A stretch of DNA of 64,000 nt, taken from Marinobacter sp. SS21. GTDB lineage: Bacteria; Pseudomonadota; Gammaproteobacteria; Pseudomonadales; Oleiphilaceae. Shown one piece after another: positions 28,255-36,762 of this stretch (position 1 is the stretch's first letter; each line of letters begins with the position of its first letter). The translations under genes were made by a program, and so were the position numbers. The notes under the pieces are model-generated. The model saw only the letters and a program-made list of their open reading frames with translations, did not search any database and was not told where the DNA came from. The stretch is from assembly GCF_028369065.1 (NCBI RefSeq), contig NZ_JAQNDA010000003.1, forward strand, positions 124,001-188,000, read 5' to 3'.

Positions 28255-30210
28255 ATGAACTCAGTCAAGTTGCTTATGCTCGCAAGCTCTGTGAGTGTGT
28301 TCGCTGGGTGTCAGAGCTGGCAATACAGGGATTTGGGCGATCTTGATGCGCCTGCAGCTCTACCAGACGTCAGTGAGCAAGGGAAAGTGCAAGTCTGGTA
28401 CTATGACGGAGTGACAGGTACTAATGTAACTGATCTGACAGCTAATCCCGCCTTTCCCGACTCCCCCAGCCAAGTGGCCGAGATCACCTCACTGAATCTT
28501 CCCGCCAGTCGAGGCGACAGCTACGGCAGCTTGGTACGCGGTTACATTACAGCGCCAGCCAGCGGCGATTTTCGGTTTATGGTCAGCGGCGACGACGAAA
28601 CACAGTTTTGGCTGAGCACCTCAACCTCCGTAAGTGACAAAGCCTTAGTGGCAACAGTGCCAGGCTACACTGGGCCCCAGAACTATACGAAATACAGCTC
28701 TCAAGTCTCCAGTTACATTACGCTTGAGGCCGGTAAACGATATTACTTCGAAGTGCTGTTCAAGGAAGGCTCTGGCGGAGATCATTTCACTGTAGCCTGG
28801 GAAGGCCCTGGCATCGGTCAACAAATCATCGATGGCAATTATCTGTCGACTTACGCAAAATCGCAGTTTGAGGATTCCAGCGCCCAGGAAGCCTATTCAC
28901 TGGGGTACCGCGTCGGTTATCTGGATGGAACGGGAAACCTGGCGTTTAATCAGTCCTTCCCGCCCCTGGATGAAGATCTGGACGGTATTTACGACAATTG
29001 GGAAGTGGTCAACGGACTCGATCCGACGAACGCCGGAGACGCCACAACCGACCCCGATGGCGACTTCCTGACTGCGGCTGATGAGTTCTTGCTCGGGACT
29101 CGCGAAAACAACCCGGACAGTGACGGTGACGGGATTCCTGATGGCACCGAGTTTGCCTACCAACTTGATCCGCTGGATGCCAAAGACGCCTCAGAAGACG
29201 CGGACAATGACGGCTTCAGCAACCTCGAGGAGTATCAGGCCAACACCGAAATCGACAACCCGGAAAGTAGCCCGGAAACCGTAACCCAAGAGTTCGCCGG
29301 CGGGTTTGTTGGGCAATATTTTAGCGGTATGGAGTTTGACCAGTTTATTGCATCCCGATCGCAAGAAACCGTGGATTATGCCTGGAAACAGACCTCCCCC
29401 TTCAGCCCAGTACCGGAAAACCAGTTCAGTGTCAGGTGGACGGGCATCTTTACAGCACCCCACAGCTCAGGCCAAAGGGATTACGTATTTGCCGTTCGAG
29501 CTGACGACGGGGTTCGGGTAATGCTCGGCAACAATACAGTGATCAACGGTTGGATTGATCAAGCCCCCACCACCTATGAGCATCAGGCGTCATTATCCGC
29601 CGGAACAACTGTGCCCATTACCATTGAGTACTATGAGAACGCGCGCGGCGCCACCGCCCAGTTCAGTATCACAGATGCGAGTACGGGCGATGTCCTGACC
29701 CAAAGCAGCGCGGTGCAAAGTCCGGACCTTTCAGTCACCGGTAATCAAGACAGCGATGGCGACTCCATCCCGGATTACTGGGAGCTCAAATACGGCACGA
29801 ATATGCTGCTCAATGACGCAGCCACTGCCTACAACGCTTCAGGGGTGACGGCAATCGAGGCTTACCAGAGCGAACTGCACCCTTGGACACTGGAGGATGT
29901 TTCAGGCACGTCGGACTCTTCCGATGGCGGTACCGTGGTGCCACCGTCAGACACGGTTAACCTGACCTGGACGGCACCGTCAACGCGTACCGATGGTTCA
30001 TCGCTTTCACTCAGTGAAATCAGCCATTACCTAATCAGCTATGGCCAGTCGGAAGCCAATTTGGACAACAATGTTCAGGTCAGTGGCGAGCAGACCTCAT
30101 ACTCACTTGAAGGACTGAACAGTGGCACCTGGTATTTCAGTATTCAGGTTGTCGATACCGATGGATTGGCCAGCAACCCGTCAGACCCGGTTTCGTATCA
30201 GGTTAACTAA
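28255..30210 (+). CDS. PA14-domain lipoprotein with calcium-type repeats
   Basis: The product has 651 residues. Lipobox VFAGC gives Cys19. PA14 domain 1 spans about residues 42-200 and PA14 domain 2 about 345-490. Between them are thrombospondin-type-3-like calcium repeats (DEDLDGIYDNWE, NPDSDGDGIPDGTEF, DADNDGFSNLEEY), with another DSDGDSIPDYWE at about 497. The C-terminus (about 567-651) is a fibronectin-III-like domain. PA14 domains bind carbohydrate. It is a surface or periplasmic lipoprotein that could tether the polysaccharide. It has no PEP-CTERM tail. Its position between prsT and xrtA suggests a link to that system. Confidence 0.8.
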   Translation: MNSVKLLMLASSVSVFAGCQSWQYRDLGDLDAPAALPDVSEQGKVQVWYYDGVTGTNVTDLTANPAFPDSPSQVAEITSLNLPASRGDSYGSLVRGYITAPASGDFRFMVSGDDETQFWLSTSTSVSDKALVATVPGYTGPQNYTKYSSQVSSYITLEAGKRYYFEVLFKEGSGGDHFTVAWEGPGIGQQIIDGNYLSTYAKSQFEDSSAQEAYSLGYRVGYLDGTGNLAFNQSFPPLDEDLDGIYDNWEVVNGLDPTNAGDATTDPDGDFLTAADEFLLGTRENNPDSDGDGIPDGTEFAYQLDPLDAKDASEDADNDGFSNLEEYQANTEIDNPESSPETVTQEFAGGFVGQYFSGMEFDQFIASRSQETVDYAWKQTSPFSPVPENQFSVRWTGIFTAPHSSGQRDYVFAVRADDGVRVMLGNNTVINGWIDQAPTTYEHQASLSAGTTVPITIEYYENARGATAQFSITDASTGDVLTQSSAVQSPDLSVTGNQDSDGDSIPDYWELKYGTNMLLNDAATAYNASGVTAIEAYQSELHPWTLEDVSGTSDSSDGGTVVPPSDTVNLTWTAPSTRTDGSSLSLSEISHYLISYGQSEANLDNNVQVSGEQTSYSLEGLNSGTWYFSIQVVDTDGLASNPSDPVSYQVN

Positions 30211-30244
30211 TATCCCCGGCCCCACTTGCCGTACTTTGGGCCGG

Positions 30245-30261
30245 TGGGGCGGCTTCTGCAA
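30245..30261 (+). promoter_or_regulatory. Possible sigma-54 -24/-12 element before xrtA
   Basis: GG at 30246-30247 and GC at 30258-30259 are exactly ten bases apart within TGGGGCGGCTTCTGCAA. The -24 half departs from TGGCAC at two positions. It fits the expectation that PrsR, a sigma-54 activator, controls the exosortase gene, but the match is partial. Confidence 0.25.
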
Positions 30262-30413
30262 CCATGGGAAACGCCCTTTTTCGGCTGCAAGCGTTGAGCA
30301 AAAGTACCCGCAAGGCCCTGATTCGGCATTATTCCTGGCTTATACTAGGTTAGGAATACCTCCCGGATACTGTGGGCTTTAGGCATGCAGCTCTCGCCGA
30401 GTCGTGATGTGAT

Positions 30414-31955
30414 ATGGAAAAAGGATTTCCCGTGATTCGAAGCACCAATACGCCAGCCCGATACGCCGTGGTATCGCTCACCATCATTTTTTTCGTTTTC
30501 GCCCTGTACCCGGAATGGCGCGACTTCACACTGCTTTGGACCGACTCCATTATCTATTCCCACGGCTTTCTGGTAACCGCCAGTATCGGCTATTTGCTGT
30601 TGCGCAAGCGGGAAGCCATACGAACACTCACCGTCGCTCCCTCAGTACCCGCGTTGTGTTTGTTGACGGCCTTAACCGGTGTGTTTTTGATTGTACGATT
30701 CGCCGATATTCAGGTATTGAGGCTACTCCTGGCTCCCATGCTCATTCTGGCTTGGGGAACGGCCATATTTGGTTTCGCCTTTACACGGATCGTTGCCCCC
30801 CCGCTCCTGCTGATCTTATTCGCTACCCCAATCTGGGGCGACATCTCACCGTTACTCCAGAAAATCACTGTCTGGGTCAACCAAGGACTGTTGGATGTCT
30901 TCGATATTCCCGCCGTCATTCAGGACTTTTACATTTTGATTCCCGATGGAACCTTTCATGTGGCCGATGGTTGCAGTGGGGTTCGTTACCTTATGATCGG
31001 GCTTTTTCTGGCATCTCTTTCAGGCCTGTTGTTCTACAACAATGTCTACCGCTCGGTGTTGCTGTTCGTAATCGCGGGTTTCCTGTCGATGTTGGCAAAC
31101 TGGATCAGAGTCTTCGGCATCATCTACGCAGGCCACCATTCGCAAATGCAGACTTCGTTGGTGACCGATCATGAAGTCTTTGGCTGGATTATTTTTGTCT
31201 GTGTGATGCTACTGCCCTTCTTCCTCATATCGAGAAAACTGGAGCCCCCGCTCCGGCAAACGGTTGCCGTCTGCGCTCAACCATCGCAAAATGCCATCAG
31301 CAACAAAGCTGCCGCCTGGCTAGTGCTTCCCACCTTGCTGATTGCGCTAATCCCTGCGGTGACAATCGTTCAGTCCAACCCCCAATCGCCGGAGCAGCAG
31401 AACTGGTCCCCGGAACTTCCAGATTCGTCCAGTGCCTGGCGCGGCCCCATCAGGTTCGCCGAGTTTTGGGAGCCCAGCTTTAAGAATCCAGATATTGATT
31501 TAAGCGGTATATACGTTTCGCCTGAGCTGAATCGCATCCAGCTTCAAGTCATCGGCTACCGTAACCAAACCCAAGGGAAGGAACTGATTTACTATGAGAA
31601 CCGGCTGTATGACAACGGCGATTGGCGCGAAGCCTCCAGCACGGTGCAATCGGCCCAGCTCGCGGGCTCAGACATGAGGCCCAGGTTCAGGGAAACGGTA
31701 CTCGAAGATCGCCGCGGGGATGACACGCTGGTGGTTTGGTCCTGGTACGAATTGGGAAGCTATCGGGATATTTCGGAATTCAATGTGAAAATCATGGGCG
31801 GTTTAAAGAAGCTTCTCGGCGATGGCCGCGCCGTAATGTGGGCATTAGCCTCTGAATGCTCACCCCAACAGCAGCCTGGGTGCCAGCAGCCGCGAGACAA
31901 CCTTCGCCAGTTTCTGGAGACTGTACCACTAGGCTCCGCCTCAGACGGGAACTGA
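30414..31955 (+). CDS. xrtA: Exosortase A with EpsI domain
   Basis: The product has 513 residues. The first 290 or so form the multi-pass exosortase domain with the transpeptidase-like triad visible as Cys187 (ADGCSGVRYL), Arg232 (NWIRVFG) and His253 (DHEVFGW). The C-terminal 200 residues form the periplasmic EpsI domain, the usual fusion in XrtA. Exosortases cleave PEP-CTERM signals and pass the protein on, by analogy with sortases. No PEP-CTERM substrate is encoded in this window. It ends 24 bases from a convergent aminotransferase gene. Confidence 0.95.
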   Translation: MEKGFPVIRSTNTPARYAVVSLTIIFFVFALYPEWRDFTLLWTDSIIYSHGFLVTASIGYLLLRKREAIRTLTVAPSVPALCLLTALTGVFLIVRFADIQVLRLLLAPMLILAWGTAIFGFAFTRIVAPPLLLILFATPIWGDISPLLQKITVWVNQGLLDVFDIPAVIQDFYILIPDGTFHVADGCSGVRYLMIGLFLASLSGLLFYNNVYRSVLLFVIAGFLSMLANWIRVFGIIYAGHHSQMQTSLVTDHEVFGWIIFVCVMLLPFFLISRKLEPPLRQTVAVCAQPSQNAISNKAAAWLVLPTLLIALIPAVTIVQSNPQSPEQQNWSPELPDSSSAWRGPIRFAEFWEPSFKNPDIDLSGIYVSPELNRIQLQVIGYRNQTQGKELIYYENRLYDNGDWREASSTVQSAQLAGSDMRPRFRETVLEDRRGDDTLVVWSWYELGSYRDISEFNVKIMGGLKKLLGDGRAVMWALASECSPQQQPGCQQPRDNLRQFLETVPLGSASDGN

Positions 31956-31978
31956 TCCATCCCGCCGTTGCCCACATG

Positions 31979-33151
31979 TTAAGATGCGCCGGCTATCTGC
32001 TTCACCGTCCTGACGATGGTGTGCAAATCCACGTCGCTCACGTCTTCATGGGTTGGCAGAGTAATCAGCCTGTCTGCAAACTTCTGAGCAGACGGATAGT
32101 GTACCAGGGGAGTCCTCAGCAACGGTGCCACACCATCAATGGCCGTTAACGGCTTCTCATAGAGTGCATTGGCCCCTATCCCATTGTTGTTAAGAGCTTT
32201 GAGCACCCGGTCCCGAAGCGATTGGTTGGGCGCCAATAAGGCATAACGGAGCCTGGGGTAGACATCGCCTTCAGGTACGGCACCGAACTCCGGCTGCAGC
32301 AAGGCCCACCCTTTGGCGACCAGAACCTGAAACTCGGCATCGTACCGACGATGCAGTAAATTCTGGGACCAATAACGATTCAAACCCGCATTCAGTATTT
32401 CCGGCTTCAGGCACCATTGCTCAATTCTGGTAAGGGGCTGAAATCTGGTGAGACCAACACCGAATGCTGGAATGCGAGACAAAACTCCATAGCACCACCG
32501 CGAGAGCAGGACATTAAATAACCACCGCTTGACGTGCCATGCCAACCCGAGAGGATGCTTGATTTGAGCAAGCCCCGGTGGGGGCAAAATCGAACCCATC
32601 CCCTTTGCCCGCCGGATCAATAATGCGCCCCCACCCAGGAGGTTGACTGGTTTACCACGACCAAAACTCAGCACAACGAAATCCGCAAACGGATCATGAC
32701 TGCTCGCTGGCGGGAACATCTGGGCAGCATCTTCAATCAGCGCAATACCCGTGGCCTGACAGAGCCTTGCCAAGCCTGCCAGATCCTCTGGCAATCCGAG
32801 GAAATCGACCGCAATCAAAGCCACTGTCCGGTGGTTAATGGCGCTACGAACCTGGTCAATGTCTAGCCGAGGTTGATCGGGTTCAAGATCAACCAGTACG
32901 GGAATAGCGCCCTGCGCGACAATGGCAGCCACCAGATCTGGGCATCCATAGGCAGAAACCAGCACTTCTGGTGCGGGTTCGTTAGGTTTACCCGATTTGG
33001 CGATCGACACCGCCCAGGACAATGCGGCTGTCCCGGAATTGGTAAAAACCGTGAGATAGTCTCTACTCCAGGGCAGTGCTCGCGACTTGCAATCGCGGCC
33101 GCTTCCCGGCACAGCGACTTTGCTTCCGACGGGTCGTAACTTGGCAATCAT
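31979..33151 (-). CDS. DegT/DnrJ/EryC1-family PLP aminotransferase-like protein
   Basis: The product has 390 residues. A type I PLP fold is indicated by TNSGTAALSW (phosphate-binding), LIEDAAQMF (Asp contacting the pyridine) and SFGRGKPVNLLGGG, where Lys is the expected Schiff-base residue. Members aminate keto-sugars on nucleotide carriers. It is followed, in transcription order from the GT2 gene, by 38 bases on the same strand. Likely supplies an amino-sugar for the polymer; substrate unknown. Confidence 0.75.
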   Translation of the reverse strand: MIAKLRPVGSKVAVPGSGRDCKSRALPWSRDYLTVFTNSGTAALSWAVSIAKSGKPNEPAPEVLVSAYGCPDLVAAIVAQGAIPVLVDLEPDQPRLDIDQVRSAINHRTVALIAVDFLGLPEDLAGLARLCQATGIALIEDAAQMFPPASSHDPFADFVVLSFGRGKPVNLLGGGALLIRRAKGMGSILPPPGLAQIKHPLGLAWHVKRWLFNVLLSRWCYGVLSRIPAFGVGLTRFQPLTRIEQWCLKPEILNAGLNRYWSQNLLHRRYDAEFQVLVAKGWALLQPEFGAVPEGDVYPRLRYALLAPNQSLRDRVLKALNNNGIGANALYEKPLTAIDGVAPLLRTPLVHYPSAQKFADRLITLPTHEDVSDVDLHTIVRTVKQIAGAS

Positions 33152-33189
33152 CTAACAGCATCCCGCCAATGTGGATTCCAGATTTCCTC

Positions 33190-34320
33190 TTACCTCTGGG
33201 ATGGCGACCACACGGTCATCCGTTTGCCACCCAGGAAGCTTACCGTCGCATGAGCGATCGCGATGTTCACCTGAACAAAAAAGTACGGGATCCGTACATA
33301 GCCACGCGAACGCAGAGCTGGATTGGAATGGCCCATGAGTACAAGCCCGTAAAACAGGCACTGAACCACCAACGCCAGGCTATACACTCCCCCTTTGCCA
33401 GCAAGCAAAAGCGACAGGGTAAAAAGCAGTACTTGAAACCAGGGTACCGCCCAACGCATGAGCTTGTGGCCGATAACCTGGAAGGAGTACAGACCAAACC
33501 GCAGTGGATTGAGCACCTCCGGATGGCGAGCCAGGGCAGTCAAGCCGCGGATGATAGTCCTAAGTTTGCGGTGGTACTCCTTTGATGAGTCCGCCACATC
33601 CTGGTAGTACCCCAAAACGTCAGAGGCGGATACCGCCACATAGCCTTTCCTGGCGCAATTCAATGCGGTATTGAAATCACTGGGTGCGTAGATATCCCAG
33701 TCATCGCACACCGTACGGCGGGCCGAAAAAAATGAGCCACTTAATCCAACGAGGCCGGCCCGCCGGGATTCCAGGCGTCTGAGCCACATCTCGTACCTCA
33801 CATAAGCCCCCTCTCCAACGACGTTGCCGTCGCGGCTGAGAAAACGGTCTTCACTGGAGACAGCGCCTACCTCGGGATCCTCAAAATATCGTACCAAGCG
33901 CCTGATCGCATCTGGCGGAATGGTAGTGGCGACATCGGAGAACACCAATATTTCACCGGTGGCCTTACGAATTGCCTGGAGTTGGGCATGCTCCTTCCCT
34001 TTACGCTCCTCGGCCCTGGCCAGGCTTACACCCTGACTGGCGTATTCAGCAACTACAGCGTCAGTGCCATCATCAGACGCATCGGAGGCGATCAGGATTT
34101 CCAGGTTGGGATAATCAAGAGCGAGGCAGTTCTCAATTTTTGTGCGAATCCGATGCTCTTCATTGTGTGCTGTGACGATCAGCGTTACCGATGGGTCCAC
34201 TGCGGGTCCACTGCCAAACTGGGCGGGCCGCCGTGCTGGTAGCAAAGCGAGAATCAGTGGGTAGAAAAAGTAACTGAAAAGAACACCGAATACGGATATC
34301 CAGAAGAGGGTCGTGAGCAT
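33190..34320 (-). CDS. Membrane glycosyltransferase family 2
   Basis: The product has 376 residues. An N-terminal membrane helix (about 5-27) precedes a GT-A domain with TLIVTAHNEE, a DASDDGT-type nucleotide site and FSDVATT (the DxD equivalent). Three to four C-terminal helices follow from about residue 285. This is the topology of processive or lipid-linked GT2 enzymes. It adds a sugar to the lipid carrier at the inner face. Co-directional with the aminotransferase gene. Confidence 0.85.
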   Translation of the reverse strand: MLTTLFWISVFGVLFSYFFYPLILALLPARRPAQFGSGPAVDPSVTLIVTAHNEEHRIRTKIENCLALDYPNLEILIASDASDDGTDAVVAEYASQGVSLARAEERKGKEHAQLQAIRKATGEILVFSDVATTIPPDAIRRLVRYFEDPEVGAVSSEDRFLSRDGNVVGEGAYVRYEMWLRRLESRRAGLVGLSGSFFSARRTVCDDWDIYAPSDFNTALNCARKGYVAVSASDVLGYYQDVADSSKEYHRKLRTIIRGLTALARHPEVLNPLRFGLYSFQVIGHKLMRWAVPWFQVLLFTLSLLLAGKGGVYSLALVVQCLFYGLVLMGHSNPALRSRGYVRIPYFFVQVNIAIAHATVSFLGGKRMTVWSPSQR

Positions 34321-34474
34321 CTTTCCTTATTCCCCGAGACCTTGTCCATAGTGTATGAGCATAGTAGACGACTGGATCTCAAACTAGTAGCGGCAGATCC
34401 CAACCACGTGACTTAGGCGGCAACTACTGGTAAATACTCAGGTTCGGGTTATTGTGTACGGAACACACAACCCT

Positions 34475-34552
34475 GGGAGCCTCTGATTAACTCCCGATAC
34501 CCTATGGCCATCAGAGCACGCAGAGGCGATCCGGAGTTAATCAGAGGCTCCC
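34475..34552. mobile_element. 78-bp element bounded by 20-bp perfect inverted repeats
   Basis: The arm at 34475-34494 (GGGAGCCTCTGATTAACTCC) is the exact reverse complement of the arm at 34533-34552, with 38 bases between. The pattern resembles ends of transposon-derived miniature elements. No target-site duplication is obvious and no transposase is nearby. It sits directly upstream of the deacetylase gene at 34591; its ATG at 34504 is not the true start of that gene. Confidence 0.65.
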
Positions 34553-34590
34553 TAAACCAATTCGGGGTAATTAAAGGAGGTAGTGCGTCC

Positions 34591-35619
34591 ATGGCCAGTG
34601 TTAAATCGTGGCTAAAATTCGTGGTCCATAGCGTGCTGGCCGGCTACGCCTTTCTAAGGATTAAATCGCTCCTCAGACCCACACTGATCATCCTCACATA
34701 CCACCGGGTACTTCCTACAAAGGACCAACACAGAGACTCCGAACAGCCTGGCATGGTTGTCTCTCCTCAGCTGTTTCAACTCCACCTTCGGACCATGCAA
34801 CGTCTCGGCGCTACGTTCATGCACCTGGATGACTGGATCGCACTGGATCAGGAGGGAAAGCCGGTACCCAAGCTGACCGTGGCAGTCACCTTCGATGATG
34901 GTTGGCGTGACAACTACGAACACGCTTACCCGATCCTGCACCAGCAAAAAGTGCCCTTTACAATTTTCCTGGTCACCAACGCGATTGGTCAAGGGCAGGC
35001 GTTCTGGCCGGAACGGGTTATGCAGTTGGTGATGAACCATGGCGCACTGACCATAGACAGGCCTGAATTCGACTGGCTCAGACCTCATCTGACGGGCTTG
35101 CCCCTAGCGGAACGCCCATTGACCCGAGAAGAGGCGGACCGTGTCGTCTCCAACCTTAAGCAGCTTGATGACCAGAGCATCATTGCCGGACTGGAAACCA
35201 CTTCCCTGGCTCGTACCGACCCGGCTACAGATAGCCCCAGACGCGTAATTCTCGATCTGAATGAACTGCAGGAAATGCACGCTTCCGGACTCGCCCATTA
35301 CGGCGGCCACACCCGGCACCATTTCCGGCTCAATCGCCTGAATTCGACACATGCTTTAATGGATGAGATCGCCGGCTGCCAACAGGATCTTCAAGCGCTG
35401 AAATTGCAGCCAGCCAAGACGTTCTGCTACCCGAATGGCGATATTTCCGAGTACGGAGAGGTCCTGGTAAGACAACACTTCCACGGGGCCTGCACCACCC
35501 GGAGCGGCTGCAATGCATCCGGCTGCGATCCGTTCACACTGAAACGCTATAACTTGCACGACAATAACAGTGGGTCTGCCCGCTCCTTTCTCGCGACGTT
35601 GGGCCGAGGCCTGTTATGA
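34591..35619 (+). CDS. Polysaccharide deacetylase family protein
   Basis: The start at ATG 34591 is set by an AAGGAGGT ribosome site at 34574-34581, giving 342 residues. A hydrophobic N-terminus precedes a NodB-type domain: TYHRVLP, then VAVTFDDGWRDNYEHAYP with the catalytic and metal Asp residues, GGHTRHHFRL with metal histidines, and FCYPNGD. It removes N- or O-acetyl groups from polysaccharide. It overlaps the next glycosyltransferase gene by 4 bases. Confidence 0.88.
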   Translation: MASVKSWLKFVVHSVLAGYAFLRIKSLLRPTLIILTYHRVLPTKDQHRDSEQPGMVVSPQLFQLHLRTMQRLGATFMHLDDWIALDQEGKPVPKLTVAVTFDDGWRDNYEHAYPILHQQKVPFTIFLVTNAIGQGQAFWPERVMQLVMNHGALTIDRPEFDWLRPHLTGLPLAERPLTREEADRVVSNLKQLDDQSIIAGLETTSLARTDPATDSPRRVILDLNELQEMHASGLAHYGGHTRHHFRLNRLNSTHALMDEIAGCQQDLQALKLQPAKTFCYPNGDISEYGEVLVRQHFHGACTTRSGCNASGCDPFTLKRYNLHDNNSGSARSFLATLGRGLL

Positions 35620-36752
35620 AACAGATATCGGTCGTTACCCACATCGTTTCTGGAGATCTTTGGGCTGGCGCCGAGAATCAAGTCTACAACTTGTTTGTCG
35701 GCTTCCAGTCAATTCATTCCATTCGCCCCACCGCCGTACTCTTCAACGAAGGCGTTCTGAGCCGACGCCTCAAGGCCTTGGGAGTACCCGTGACCATCGT
35801 CGATGAAAACCAGTCGGGAGGTGTCGCTATGGTGCGGGCCATCAGCCGTCATTGCCGCGAATATCAGACCGATATTCTCCATACCCATGGTTTTAAAGAG
35901 AACATTCTCGGCACACTGGCAAAATGGCTCGCTCGCGTGCCCAAATCGGTACGTACCGTCCACGGGAATCAGGAAACCCCGAAATCGCTGCGCAATCCGG
36001 TGTCTTGGGCAATCAACGCACTGGACCACCTGCTGAACGAGAAAGCACACCAAGCCATCATTGCCGTCTCAATTGAACTGCAGAGCAAGCTGGAACAGGT
36101 TTACTCGGGACGAGTAGTCAAGATTTCCAATTTTATTGATGTCGATACAGTCAGAAAGGGAAAAGAACAACAGAGACCTATCGGCCAGCGGCCCATTAAT
36201 TTGGGCTTCGTGGGCAGACTGGTTGCCCTTAAACGCGCCGACCTGTTCATTTCAGCAGTCCGGCAACTCAATGACCAGGGCCTTGACTGTAGGGGCACGA
36301 TCCTGGGAGACGGTCCCCAGCTCGCTGACTTGCAAAGTTTGGCGATGACATTGAACGCAAACGAACTCATCGAGTTCAGAGGGTTCGTCGACCCGCTGAC
36401 AACGGCGCTCAACGAATTGGACGCATTGGTGATGCCTTCTGATCATGAAGGCCAACCCATGACGGTCCTGGAGGCCCTGGCGTTCGAATTGCCGATCATC
36501 GCTCACAATACCGGCGGCATCCCCGAATTACTGGATGGCGGACGATGCGGCTGGCTGGTAGACAAGCATACAGTGCAAGGCTATGTGGAGGCGGTACGGT
36601 CAGCCCTGAGCAATGACGAGGAACTCAGAATGAAAACGTCAGCAGGGTTGGGCCACATCAGGGCCCGGTTTGATGTCAACGTGTGTACTCAGCACTATCT
36701 TGAGCTATATCAGAGCCTAAGCAGCATTGCCACGGCTGAGCATAAGGCTTGA
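35616..36752 (+). CDS. Glycosyltransferase family 4
   Basis: The product has 378 residues in the GT-B fold. The N-terminal domain has GDLWAGAENQVYNL; the C-terminal nucleotide-sugar site has GFVGRLVALKRADLF and the EGQPMTVLEALAFELPIIAHNTGG pattern, where the Glu-x7-Glu motif is visible. Cytoplasmic, membrane-associated transferase for repeat-unit assembly. It is coupled to the upstream deacetylase gene by a 4-base overlap and ends 10 bases from the convergent Wzx gene. Confidence 0.9.
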   Translation: MKQISVVTHIVSGDLWAGAENQVYNLFVGFQSIHSIRPTAVLFNEGVLSRRLKALGVPVTIVDENQSGGVAMVRAISRHCREYQTDILHTHGFKENILGTLAKWLARVPKSVRTVHGNQETPKSLRNPVSWAINALDHLLNEKAHQAIIAVSIELQSKLEQVYSGRVVKISNFIDVDTVRKGKEQQRPIGQRPINLGFVGRLVALKRADLFISAVRQLNDQGLDCRGTILGDGPQLADLQSLAMTLNANELIEFRGFVDPLTTALNELDALVMPSDHEGQPMTVLEALAFELPIIAHNTGGIPELLDGGRCGWLVDKHTVQGYVEAVRSALSNDEELRMKTSAGLGHIRARFDVNVCTQHYLELYQSLSSIATAEHKA

Positions 36753-36762
36753 TTCAGTCCCG

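Noticed and set aside
30211-30290. Terminator after the PA14 lipoprotein gene
   Set aside because: GC-rich arms GCCCCAC and GTGGGGC can pair, but the loop is long and no T tract follows directly; only a three-base stem precedes the five-T run near 30278.
34504-34590. Earlier ATG for the deacetylase gene at 34504
   Set aside because: It lies inside the inverted-repeat element and lacks a ribosome site, whereas ATG 34591 has AAGGAGGT at the right distance.
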